Of a stretch of DNA of 64,000 nucleotides, positions 28,968-35,817 are shown one piece after another (within the stretch, counting starts at the first letter, position 1; each line of letters opens with the position of its first letter). The stretch covers positions 20,206 to 84,205 of the forward strand of contig CAMLIL010000011.1 of the NCBI GenBank assembly GCA_946480015.1, given 5' to 3'. The DNA comes from an uncultured Oxalobacteraceae bacterium. GTDB lineage: Bacteria; Pseudomonadota; Gammaproteobacteria; Burkholderiales; Burkholderiaceae. A program made the position numbers and the translations under genes. The notes under the pieces were generated by a model. It searched no databases and was not told the DNA's origin. It saw nothing but the letters and a program-made list of their open reading frames with translations.

Positions 28968-29383
28968 TCCCATCGACCGTCAATAAACACAGATACCGAC
29001 TTTTGATCGTCGTCATCGTTCAGAAAGCCAGTTACGGATAACCCGAGTTGTAGAAATATGGTGATGCCTACTTTCTCAAGAGGAGAATTATCCAAATTTC
29101 GCAGGGCATTCATTACTCCCGGCCCCGGTTCTTCAAACAACCTGATTCCACCAAATTCAACATTTTTCAGATTGGGGTATAAGCAAATTTCAACCAACTC
29201 TTCACTTGGCTCTAAAAATGTGAGCTGTAAGCCATTATCGTTCCAAAAATCGGTTGATTCACTGGAGAAACGGCTCTTCTTAGTTCTTAATGGCGCACCA
29301 ATTGCGTTGTGAATACTAGTGCGCTGCATTCCAAGTTTCAACGGGCCGACGCCAACGTACGAGGTAATAATATAAGTCTGCAT
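28961..29383 (-). CDS. immunity-like protein of the GM-box family, copy D (orphan)
   Basis: A 140-residue protein related to those at 31058, 31765 and 32491. All share a VG-x-L/I-x-F/L-GM box near residue 12, a middle LYP/GFG segment, and the C-terminal pattern LGLSVTGF-DDD...S-F-G-WD. ATG at 29383 has GGGAG four bases upstream; that site lies within the remnant of a toxin tail. No family name is known to me; the role is inferred from the copy that follows the intact toxin gene. Confidence 0.75.
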   Translation of the reverse strand: MQTYIITSYVGVGPLKLGMQRTSIHNAIGAPLRTKKSRFSSESTDFWNDNGLQLTFLEPSEELVEICLYPNLKNVEFGGIRLFEEPGPGVMNALRNLDNSPLEKVGITIFLQLGLSVTGFLNDDDDQKSVSVFIDGRWDG

Positions 29384-29519
29384 TTTTCTCCCGCTGCAAC
29401 AAACCACTTTTTGCTAGGCACTTAAAAGGGCGTTGAAAATGGCACGAATACCTTCGGATTTTATCGATGACGAGTCGAAATTTATCCCTCGCAAACGCGT
29501 ATGGCGCGTGGTCGTTCTT
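29384..29519 (-). pseudogene. remnant of a toxin C-terminus
   Basis: In one frame, 29426-29394 reads FKCLAKSGLLQ, almost the same as the tail FKCLAKNGLLK of the intact toxin at 32954. Upstream the frame reads NDHAPYAFARDKFRLVIDKI, which does not match the intact toxin and could come from another toxin end. There is no start and the piece runs out of frame into the next immunity gene. It shows that this immunity gene once followed a full toxin gene. Confidence 0.7.
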
Positions 29520-29565
29520 CCGATTAGCTGTTCCATCGTCTGCGGTGCGTGCAGCGCATGGAAAC

Positions 29566-30228
29566 TTATGGATTGAGTAATTTTTCGACGTCAACGTCGG
29601 AGAATGGCAGTGTCGGTGAAGCAAGCTGCCGAAGAATGGTCAAGTGGGCATCAAGTTTTAGCTTAGCAAGGTTCTCCAGGCGCATTTCTCCGCCAAGAAC
29701 GAGTGCAGGTTCGAAGCCATATACTTCGTCTGGATCGAGTGGGCCTAGCTTGGCTAGGGCGCGTTCGAAAAGAGGTTGAGCTAATTCATCGTCAAGGTCA
29801 CAACGGTCAATCGACTTATTGCTAAAAAATGTCCTAACATAAAAATCTGGGTCGTCTAATTGACGCTTCAAATTGGCACTCAAGCAAATTATTGAATTAG
29901 TCGCGCACGAAATGGTTACACTGCCGCCAGTTTTTTGACCCCAAAGGAAAAGCTCCCCAAACGCGGAGCGTGCGATAACTTGGAATACGTCGATCTGTTC
30001 TAAAAAAGTGTTATGTAGCCACTCATCGACTAAGTCTTCATAGTCATCGGGATTGACCGTCCAGAACAGCCCATCCGCGTATGCGCACCAACCCTCGTCT
30101 TTCCAGTACTCAATCAATTCGGCAGGTAATTTCCCGCGCCACCGTTCAAGGTTTGCGGTTGAGACCTCAATTCGCTGAGTGGCTTCACCGAATTCCTGTA
30201 TGAATACTTCAAAGTCTTCGTTCCTCAT
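29566..30228 (-). CDS. GAD-like / DUF1851 immunity protein, copy 2
   Basis: A 220-residue paralogue of the proteins at 28202 and 30263 (MRNEDFEVFIQEFGEATQRI, later KDEGWCAYADGLFWTVNPDD and DPDEVYGFEPALVLGGEM). AAGGGAATTAG lies before the ATG. The upstream 35 bases closely resemble those of copy 3, so the two arose by tandem duplication that included their binding sites. It differs most in the middle (FYVRTFFSNKSIDRCDL), where toxin specificity may lie. Confidence 0.85.
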   Translation of the reverse strand: MRNEDFEVFIQEFGEATQRIEVSTANLERWRGKLPAELIEYWKDEGWCAYADGLFWTVNPDDYEDLVDEWLHNTFLEQIDVFQVIARSAFGELFLWGQKTGGSVTISCATNSIICLSANLKRQLDDPDFYVRTFFSNKSIDRCDLDDELAQPLFERALAKLGPLDPDEVYGFEPALVLGGEMRLENLAKLKLDAHLTILRQLASPTLPFSDVDVEKLLNP

Positions 30229-30262
30229 CTAATTCCCTTGCCACGGTAAGGCTCCAATTTAA

Positions 30263-30925
30263 TTAGGGATTGAGTACCTTATCGATATCAATATTCGAGA
30301 ATGGCAAAGTGGGTGACGCGAGTTTCCGAAGAATCGTAAGATGCACGTCTAGCTTGAGCTTGGCAAGATTCTCAAGACGCATCTTCCCGCCTAACACGAT
30401 AGCGGGTTCGAAACCGTAGACCTCATCGAATTCCAGTGGGCCAACCTGGGCAACGGCTCGCTCGAAGAGTGGGATGCCAGACTCGTCCTTAAGGTCGCAC
30501 TCACTCGCGCTAAGCCCTACAAATGACCGAACTGACCAGTCTTGGTCTTCTTTGCTTTTAGGTTTTAGGTCTTTTGGTAATGCAAATACTGCATTAATAG
30601 CGCAGCTAATCGTCATGCTAACCCCAGTACGCTCGCCACAAACATAGAGGTCACCAAACGCTGTTCTGCCGATGACGTGAAACGAATCGATTTGCTCGAG
30701 CGGAGTATTTTCCAGCCACTCATCAACAAGGTCTTCATAATCGTCTGGATTAACAATCCAAAAAAGACCGTTTGCATAGCCGCACCAGCCTTCTGCCTGC
30801 CAGTATGTTAACAACTGATCGGGTAGCTTGCCGCGCCACTTCTGGATTGCGTCCGCTGGAACATCGATCCGGTGAGTGGCGTCACCAAACTCGTCTATAA
30901 AAACTTCAAAGTCTTCATCTCTCAT
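30263..30925 (-). CDS. GAD-like / DUF1851 immunity protein, copy 3
   Basis: A 220-residue paralogue. It shares FGDATHRIDVPADAIQKWRG, AEGWCGYANGLFWIVNPDD and ESGIPLFERAVAQVGPLEF with copies 1 and 2. ATG at 30925 has AAGGG about eight bases upstream; the seven earlier in-frame codons (MPWQGNK) contain that site and are not used. It is 35 bases upstream of copy 2, so both are likely on one transcript. Confidence 0.85.
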   Translation of the reverse strand: MRDEDFEVFIDEFGDATHRIDVPADAIQKWRGKLPDQLLTYWQAEGWCGYANGLFWIVNPDDYEDLVDEWLENTPLEQIDSFHVIGRTAFGDLYVCGERTGVSMTISCAINAVFALPKDLKPKSKEDQDWSVRSFVGLSASECDLKDESGIPLFERAVAQVGPLEFDEVYGFEPAIVLGGKMRLENLAKLKLDVHLTILRKLASPTLPFSNIDIDKVLNP

Positions 30926-30955
30926 CTTATTCCCTTGCCACGGCAAGGTTCCAGT

Positions 30956-31057
30956 TTAACATTCATTTTTTGGTCGCCTCGACCGCTCTCGATTGCTCTG
31001 TCTGCTTAGCGGAAGAATAGTTGCGATAAATTCAGGATAGTCGTCGGCTTCGCACAA
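30956..31057 (-). pseudogene. possible remnant of another C-terminal tail
   Basis: Between immunity genes, a 33-codon frame without a start reads LCEADDYPEFIATILPL then SRQSNRERSRRPKNEC and a stop, ending 30 bases before the GAD-like copy 3 start. Its composition and position (directly ahead of an immunity gene) suggest the tail of a lost toxin, but I recognise no family. Confidence 0.35.
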
Positions 31058-31504
31058 TTAGCGACTGAATGGCTTCATCGACGGAATAATGTCATCCCAC
31101 ACGCCGTTTGCGAATGCGGTAATTGCTCGCGTACTGTTGTCATCGTCTGTAAATCCTGTAAGCGATATACCAAGATTCAAAAACACTATTGACCCATGTC
31201 CGACGAAAGAATTTGAGTCAATTTTTGATAATTCCAAAAGAACGTCTTGCCCGGGTTGTTCAAATAAGTAGATGTTATTAATGCATACTTCTGTCGCGCG
31301 ATGCCCAAACCCAACTTCAATCAGTTGATCCGAACTTTTTCGAACTTGTGCCACGACATCATACGAGAAATTATATAACTCAATAATTCCGTCTGGAGTA
31401 TTAGCCGCGCGGTCAACATGGCCAATCGCTTGTTCAGTCTCTTGCTTACTCATGCCAAAACGCAGCGGCCCCACTTCCTTATAGGCGTCGATCTTAAATT
31501 TCAT
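31058..31504 (-). CDS. immunity-like protein of the GM-box family, copy C (orphan)
   Basis: A 148-residue protein (MKFKIDAYKEVGPLRFGMSK, later INNIYLFEQPGQDVLLEL and LNLGISLTGFTDDDNST, FANGVWDDIIPSMKPF). It aligns along its length with the copies at 28961, 31765 and 32491. The ATG at 31504 has AGGAG eight bases upstream and puts the GM box in the same place as in the others. No toxin fragment of the SHH kind is seen just upstream; instead there is the 73-bp repeat and a DUF2169 scrap. Confidence 0.75.
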   Translation of the reverse strand: MKFKIDAYKEVGPLRFGMSKQETEQAIGHVDRAANTPDGIIELYNFSYDVVAQVRKSSDQLIEVGFGHRATEVCINNIYLFEQPGQDVLLELSKIDSNSFVGHGSIVFLNLGISLTGFTDDDNSTRAITAFANGVWDDIIPSMKPFSR

Positions 31505-31547
31505 GCCATCCGCTCCTGTGGTATTTAGTCGTTGCGTCCGATTCGTC

Positions 31548-31619
31548 GGTAGGCGCAATTGGGCCCCTTGATTGCCATCGATATCGATAAGAAGGCAATG
31601 GCAATATTTTCATTGACCG
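31548..31619. repeat. 73-bp repeat with internal hairpin, right copy
   Basis: Second copy of the element at 28895-28967. The hairpin arms are TTGCCATCG (31572-31580) and CAATGGCAA (31596-31604), with one mismatch compared with the left copy. It abuts a piece of a DUF2169 gene with no gap. Confidence 0.7.
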
Positions 31620-31686
31620 GTTATTTTCTTTTCAGGTTTGCTGGCGTCCAGGGCTGCGTCAATGATGAGGGTGCCGAGTTTGGCCG
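31618..31686 (-). pseudogene. 69-bp fragment of a DUF2169 gene
   Basis: This stretch matches 34541-34609, inside the intact DUF2169 gene, at about 63 of 69 positions and in the same orientation. It has no start or stop of its own. The six differences mean it came from a diverged relative, or is old, so an earlier effector cassette with its own adaptor once stood here. Confidence 0.8.
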
Positions 31687-31764
31687 TCATCATGGCAGAG
31701 TCGTCAAATTTTGTGCACTGACATCATGCCATGGATACAGTGGTTTTTCGACGTCCCGTGCGAA

Positions 31765-32217
31765 TTAGGGAAATGGTTTTAGTTTTGGAAGTCTTTTATC
31801 CCAAGCTCCACGTTCGAACAGCGCGACCGATTTCTGTGAGATATCGGCGTCATGAAATCCAGTGAGTGTCATGCCAAGATTGAGTAATACGATGAAGCCA
31901 AGATACAAAAATGGATTGCCGTCCTCCGAAATTAATTTGTTTAAAACCACACTTTCGTCGTCACAGAAAAAATAAATGTCTTTAATATGCACGCATTCCA
32001 TTTGGCGTCCAAAGCCAATATTGGAGACAATCTCAACAGTGCCATCTGAATAGCCGACATTCATGAATGATCGAAATTCCACGCGCTGCTTCAGGTGATT
32101 CAAACTTACGCTGTCTGGCACGCCAAAAATCACTTCGACTTCTTTTGACGTCATCCCGAACCTTAAATCCCGCGTCCCCATATACGGTAAAATCTCAAAG
32201 GGTTCTTTTTCATCCAT
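31765..32217 (-). CDS. immunity-like protein of the GM-box family, copy B (orphan)
   Basis: A 150-residue protein (MDEKEPFEILPYMGTRDLRF, then GMTSKEVEVIFGVPD, later LNLGMTLTGFHDADI and FERGAWDKRLPKLKPF). It follows the broken toxin tail at 32225-32385 by seven bases, exactly as the intact immunity gene at 32491 follows the intact toxin. It is therefore probably the immunity partner of a toxin now lost. Confidence 0.8.
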   Translation of the reverse strand: MDEKEPFEILPYMGTRDLRFGMTSKEVEVIFGVPDSVSLNHLKQRVEFRSFMNVGYSDGTVEIVSNIGFGRQMECVHIKDIYFFCDDESVVLNKLISEDGNPFLYLGFIVLLNLGMTLTGFHDADISQKSVALFERGAWDKRLPKLKPFP

Positions 32218-32224
32218 TTTTGTA

Positions 32225-32385
32225 TTACTCTAAAATATTAAATTTTTCGAGGAATTTATAGTATTTAAGCACTTCCTTCATCGCTTCTGATTTTCAGCTT
32301 CTTTCGCCACTCGTCTTACCTCGAAAATCTTGATGGCCATCGCCTCTCTCCATTTCCCTTTCAAAATAAGCTCTTCCAGAAATTT
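32225..32385 (-). pseudogene. frameshifted C-terminus of a second SHH-type toxin
   Basis: The first part reads KFLEELILKGKWREAMAIKI then FEVRRVAKEAENQ, clearly related to MLEQLLKDGNWRQAMAEEIK in the intact toxin at 32954. A small deletion shifts the frame; the next frame reads EAMKEVLKYYKFLEKFNILE and stops at 32225, matching the intact tail EAMLEMLEYFKCLAKNGLLK. Everything N-terminal, including the SHH active site, is gone. Confidence 0.85.
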
Positions 32386-32490
32386 CTATGATCAATTGAA
32401 CCTGTCATTTTCCATGGTCCTTAGGCTTAGTTTACCCGAGCCTCGGCTCAGGCGACGCTGGCGGCTATTTATGCAACAAAGCATCGCAAG

Positions 32491-32940
32491 TTAATGCTTA
32501 TATTCCTTCATGCTTTCAAAATCTTCATCCCAACGCCCAGCTGAGAAAATTGACATTGCCGTATCAGCATCATCTTCGTGTGCGAATCCTGTTATTGATA
32601 TCCCAAGAATTTTAAAGACAATTATTCCCACGTCCTCGTAGGCCATCTTATCAAGGCTCAACAGTTCTTTTAACCGATCCATTTTTGGCGGCGCGAAAAT
32701 TGTCACTCCCTTTATCTTGGCGTTAGCGCAAGTTTGAGGGAGGCCAATTTCGACGAGTTTGTTTTCAACTGAATAGGTAGTGGATATAGCGCCTCTATAT
32801 TCAACACGCTCCTTTAAGAAATTTGAGCTTTCGTGATCAGGTGCCCCCCAAATTTTAGCAACTTCAACTGGAGTCATTCCGAATTGAATCTTATCGACTC
32901 CAATGTATGGATAAATATCTTCTATTTGCATTGCATCCAT
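32491..32940 (-). CDS. immunity protein of the GM-box family, copy A (next to intact toxin)
   Basis: A 149-residue cytoplasmic protein (MDAMQIEDIYPYIGVDKIQF, GMTPVEVAKIWGAPD, ILGISITGFAHEDD, FSAGRWDEDFESMKEY). It begins 13 bases after the stop of the intact toxin gene and AGGAAG precedes its ATG, so the pair is co-expressed. By position it is the specific antidote of that toxin. The GM box faintly recalls BamE/SmpA-like folds, which is only a guess. Confidence 0.8.
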   Translation of the reverse strand: MDAMQIEDIYPYIGVDKIQFGMTPVEVAKIWGAPDHESSNFLKERVEYRGAISTTYSVENKLVEIGLPQTCANAKIKGVTIFAPPKMDRLKELLSLDKMAYEDVGIIVFKILGISITGFAHEDDADTAMSIFSAGRWDEDFESMKEYKH

Positions 32941-32953
32941 AATCTTCCTTTCT

Positions 32954-33895
32954 TTACTTAAGTAAGCCATTTTTCGCTAGGCATTTGAAATATTCCAACA
33001 TTTCCAACATTGCCTCGTTATACTTCCTTGGCTCGTTAATTTCACGTGATAGACGTCGAATGTCTTTGATTTCTTCGGCCATAGCCTGGCGCCAGTTTCC
33101 GTCTTTAAGTAATTGCTCCAGCATCTGCCTGTAGCGCTTTGCCGCTAGCCCCCCTCCGTTACTTTGCGTTTTTTTGTGGTCGAGTGGGTCCATTTGAATC
33201 GCAGGACCGTCACTTCGCTCGAGTGGAACAATGTCATCGGCAGGCAGATGATGCGAATCCTTGCCATCCTTGACGGGTTTGCTCGTCTTGCTGTGCGCGC
33301 CGCCGCGATACGGACCTTTGCCGCTGCCTTGGCGTAGGTGGTCGCACGGGCCTTTCTTCCTTTGCTTAATCGTTGTGTCTTTTTTCGCTTTCTTTGCGCC
33401 CGCTGCCGCTTCGCTGGCTTCTTTCGCTTCCTTTGCTTCCCTCGCCGCCTTGGCCGCCTTGACTTCTTTGGCAACCTTGGCGGCGTCTTCTGCTTTCTTG
33501 GCCGCTCTGAGCACTTCTTCCGCCTCATGCGCACCTTTGGCGATCTTGGCCGCCGTTCCCGCGCCTTTGGCCATTGCCACCGCGCCCTTGGCTACCTTGC
33601 CAGCCGTCGTCACGATCTTGCCGCCGGGGATCATGCTTGCGGCGGCAATACCCGCTTCTACTAATTCGCCTTCGGCCGTGTAGATAGCCGCATCTACGGC
33701 GCCTGTCACGACGGATACGCCCGGGACAAAACTCGCCACGCCCAGCAAACCGTGCACCCACGGGCTGGATTTTTGCCACAAGGTTTTTTCCGCTTCCGTT
33801 TCCGGCATCACCGCCGGATTCGAGCCGCCGCCGTCCGGTTCGACGTGCGTTGTCGATGGCGCGGCCTGTTCTAAAATCACTCCTTTGGTGGTCAT
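32954..33895 (-). CDS. T6SS-associated toxin with C-terminal SHH-type nuclease domain
   Basis: A 313-residue protein. Residues about 40-95 (SPWVHGLLGVASFVPGVSVV, DAAIYTAEGELVEAGIAAAS) form the hydrophobic pre-toxin region common in polymorphic effectors. Residues 95-185 are very rich in Lys, Ala and Glu and should be a long helix. The C-terminal part holds GGAHSKTSKP, DSHHLPADDIVPL and GPAIQMDPLDHKKTQSNGG, resembling the Tox-SHH branch of the HNH/Endo VII nucleases. It lies after vgrG, DUF2169 and PAAR-like genes and just before an immunity gene. The nuclease call rests on motif likeness only. Confidence 0.8.
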   Translation of the reverse strand: MTTKGVILEQAAPSTTHVEPDGGGSNPAVMPETEAEKTLWQKSSPWVHGLLGVASFVPGVSVVTGAVDAAIYTAEGELVEAGIAAASMIPGGKIVTTAGKVAKGAVAMAKGAGTAAKIAKGAHEAEEVLRAAKKAEDAAKVAKEVKAAKAAREAKEAKEASEAAAGAKKAKKDTTIKQRKKGPCDHLRQGSGKGPYRGGAHSKTSKPVKDGKDSHHLPADDIVPLERSDGPAIQMDPLDHKKTQSNGGGLAAKRYRQMLEQLLKDGNWRQAMAEEIKDIRRLSREINEPRKYNEAMLEMLEYFKCLAKNGLLK

Positions 33896-34001
33896 GGTAA
33901 TGGAATCCGCATGGTGTCGGCGAACGGGTAGACCGCGTCGTTTTCGCTTCTTATCTTCATTCTTGGCACAGCGGTGGCGCGGTGGTAAGCGAGGGCCATG
34001 C

Positions 34002-34355
34002 TTAGCTCGCCAGATTCATATCGCACTCGTCACCGTGGCGTACGACGTATTTTTTCTCCACCTTGAAGGATTTGGAGCTGCTAGTGGCGCGCACCTTCCC
34101 CCTGTTAACGCCGGACGTCATGCCGCCGCCCGTTCCGGCCTCGTTGCCGGTCACGGTGGCGATGACGCTTTCGCTGAGCAGGAAAACGGGGTCGCCGTTG
34201 AAACGGACCATCTTTGCTACTTCCATGCTTTTGCTCAAATCGGCGACGATGGGATAGGGAACCGGCACCATGTTTGGCCCCATCGGCGTCTTGCAGACGT
34301 CGGGCACCAGGCTAACGGCCTTGAATATGCTGTTCTTGCGGGCACCTGTAGGCAT
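34002..34355 (-). CDS. PAAR-like (DUF4150) T6SS spike-tip protein
   Basis: A 117-residue protein with the DUF4150 pattern: KTPMGPNMVPVPYPIVADLS, GGMTSGVNRGKVRAT and EKKYVVRHGDECDMN. Such proteins cap the VgrG spike. Usually DUF4150 is fused to the toxin; here it is a separate gene 106 bases before the toxin gene. GAGG precedes the ATG. Confidence 0.88.
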   Translation of the reverse strand: MPTGARKNSIFKAVSLVPDVCKTPMGPNMVPVPYPIVADLSKSMEVAKMVRFNGDPVFLLSESVIATVTGNEAGTGGGMTSGVNRGKVRATSSSKSFKVEKKYVVRHGDECDMNLAS

Positions 34356-34364
34356 AAATTCCTC

Positions 34365-35804
34365 TTAAACGGTTGGCGACGTTTTTTTGTTGGGCGCGAT
34401 TGCCGGACGAGGAGCCAATGTGGTCTTGACGTCCTGCGCTCGCTCGCGCAATGCAACAACGTCAGCATGGGTCAGCATCCGCGCCTCGAGCACGCGCACG
34501 CCGGGCTCGGTGGCGACGGTGGCGCGCCAGACGCACACGACGGTTATTTTCTTTTCAGGCTTGCTGGTGTCCGGGGCTGCGTCAATGATGAGCGTGTCGA
34601 GCTTGGCCGCCAGTTCGCCGATTCGTCCGTCCTGAAACCGGACCAGCACGAACGGCAGATGACCTGGAAGGGCGAAAGACAGGCAGGTGTCGCCAGAGGC
34701 GTCCTGCACTCTTCCCGGGCCTGCCGGGCACAGATTGCACAGATTGCACAGCGTAACGGTTTCATCGCCGCTCAGGTGAGGTGTCACCTGCTGGTCCGTG
34801 GGCGCGCCGTTCCAGTACGCGAAGTCGAAGTCGGCCGGCAAATTGGGATGGCGCTGTTCCAGCCATTGCTGGTCGTAGGTCCCCGCCAGTCCCAGTCGCG
34901 GTCGCCACGCGCGCCCAACGACACCAAAGCCCTGCGGGGTGTATGCCTCCCCGAACCGGGCAATGGGCTGGCTGGACGACTCTATCTGCGGCCCCGGCAC
35001 ACGTGTGAGCCTGGCCGCGTGACGATACCAGCCCTCGGCAAAGCCGCAACCGACCGGGTTTTGTTCATACACGCTGTGGGCGATTGCCTCCGGCGCGTCG
35101 CCCCGGCTTGCCGTGTCGGGCTGCGGTATGCGGCTGGGCAAGCGATATTTTTTGCCCACCCGCGTGGCCGCTTGCTCGGTGACGAGAACTTTGTTTTCGC
35201 CGCCATAGGCGTATTCGTAGCGCAGCGGCAGCGTGGTAACGGGCAACGGCGCTGTGAGCTTCCATTGCGGCAGCGTGAGCATGCTCAGCGCCCGCGTCAA
35301 CGGATGGCGCTTGCGCCATTCGCGCGCACCCTTGATCGTCAGCACCTTGCGCAGCACGATAGGACCTTCCAAGGCGGTGGCGGTCAACCGCGCGCACTGT
35401 TGCCGCCATTCTGCGATTCGCTCTGCAGAAGCGTGAAGCGTCGGATTGAGGCCGTGAGGTTCGGGCGGCAAATCCGGCGTGGTGGGCGCACCGTTGATCT
35501 TGAGAGCGACATGGAAGAGCTTACTGGCTTTGCCCTGCGGCGCGCACGCATCAGCGATGACGATCACATCGGTGTGCGGTTTGTAGGGCGCCAAATCGGA
35601 CTCCTGCCTGACGCTGGAACGGTTCAATTCACCGTAAAACTCATCGGTTGTCACCAGCGGCGTTTGCACTGGCGCGAGCGCGAGCTTGCCGTCGTCCTGC
35701 AATTCGAATGTGAGCCTCATGACCACACTGTGAAAGCGCTGGTCGTGCTGGTCGAGGCCGTCGAACGCCATCGCGGGGAAAGGCGTGAGGTTGCGAAATT
35801 CCAT
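34365..35804 (-). CDS. DUF2169 domain protein, T6SS effector adaptor
   Basis: A 479-residue cytoplasmic protein (MEFRNLTPFPAMAFDGLDQH, LPLRYEYAYGG, NPVGCGFAEGW, FGVVGRAWRPRLGLAGTYDQ, LPADFDFAYWNGAP). These are conserved DUF2169 features; family members sit between vgrG and PAAR/effector genes and are thought to load effectors. It starts 13 bases after vgrG and ends nine bases before the PAAR-like gene. A 69-base piece of a related gene lies at 31618-31686. Confidence 0.88.
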   Translation of the reverse strand: MEFRNLTPFPAMAFDGLDQHDQRFHSVVMRLTFELQDDGKLALAPVQTPLVTTDEFYGELNRSSVRQESDLAPYKPHTDVIVIADACAPQGKASKLFHVALKINGAPTTPDLPPEPHGLNPTLHASAERIAEWRQQCARLTATALEGPIVLRKVLTIKGAREWRKRHPLTRALSMLTLPQWKLTAPLPVTTLPLRYEYAYGGENKVLVTEQAATRVGKKYRLPSRIPQPDTASRGDAPEAIAHSVYEQNPVGCGFAEGWYRHAARLTRVPGPQIESSSQPIARFGEAYTPQGFGVVGRAWRPRLGLAGTYDQQWLEQRHPNLPADFDFAYWNGAPTDQQVTPHLSGDETVTLCNLCNLCPAGPGRVQDASGDTCLSFALPGHLPFVLVRFQDGRIGELAAKLDTLIIDAAPDTSKPEKKITVVCVWRATVATEPGVRVLEARMLTHADVVALRERAQDVKTTLAPRPAIAPNKKTSPTV

Positions 35805-35817
35805 TTGTGGGGGCCGG

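Noticed and set aside
29316..29624. A 102-codon minus-strand frame spanning the toxin-tail remnant
   Set aside because: It runs out of frame into the GM-box immunity gene and has no start signal; only the tail portion is meaningful and it is recorded as a pseudogene.
33145..33534. A very basic open frame inside the toxin gene
   Set aside because: It is the toxin's Lys/Ala/Glu helix read in another frame; no independent start signal.
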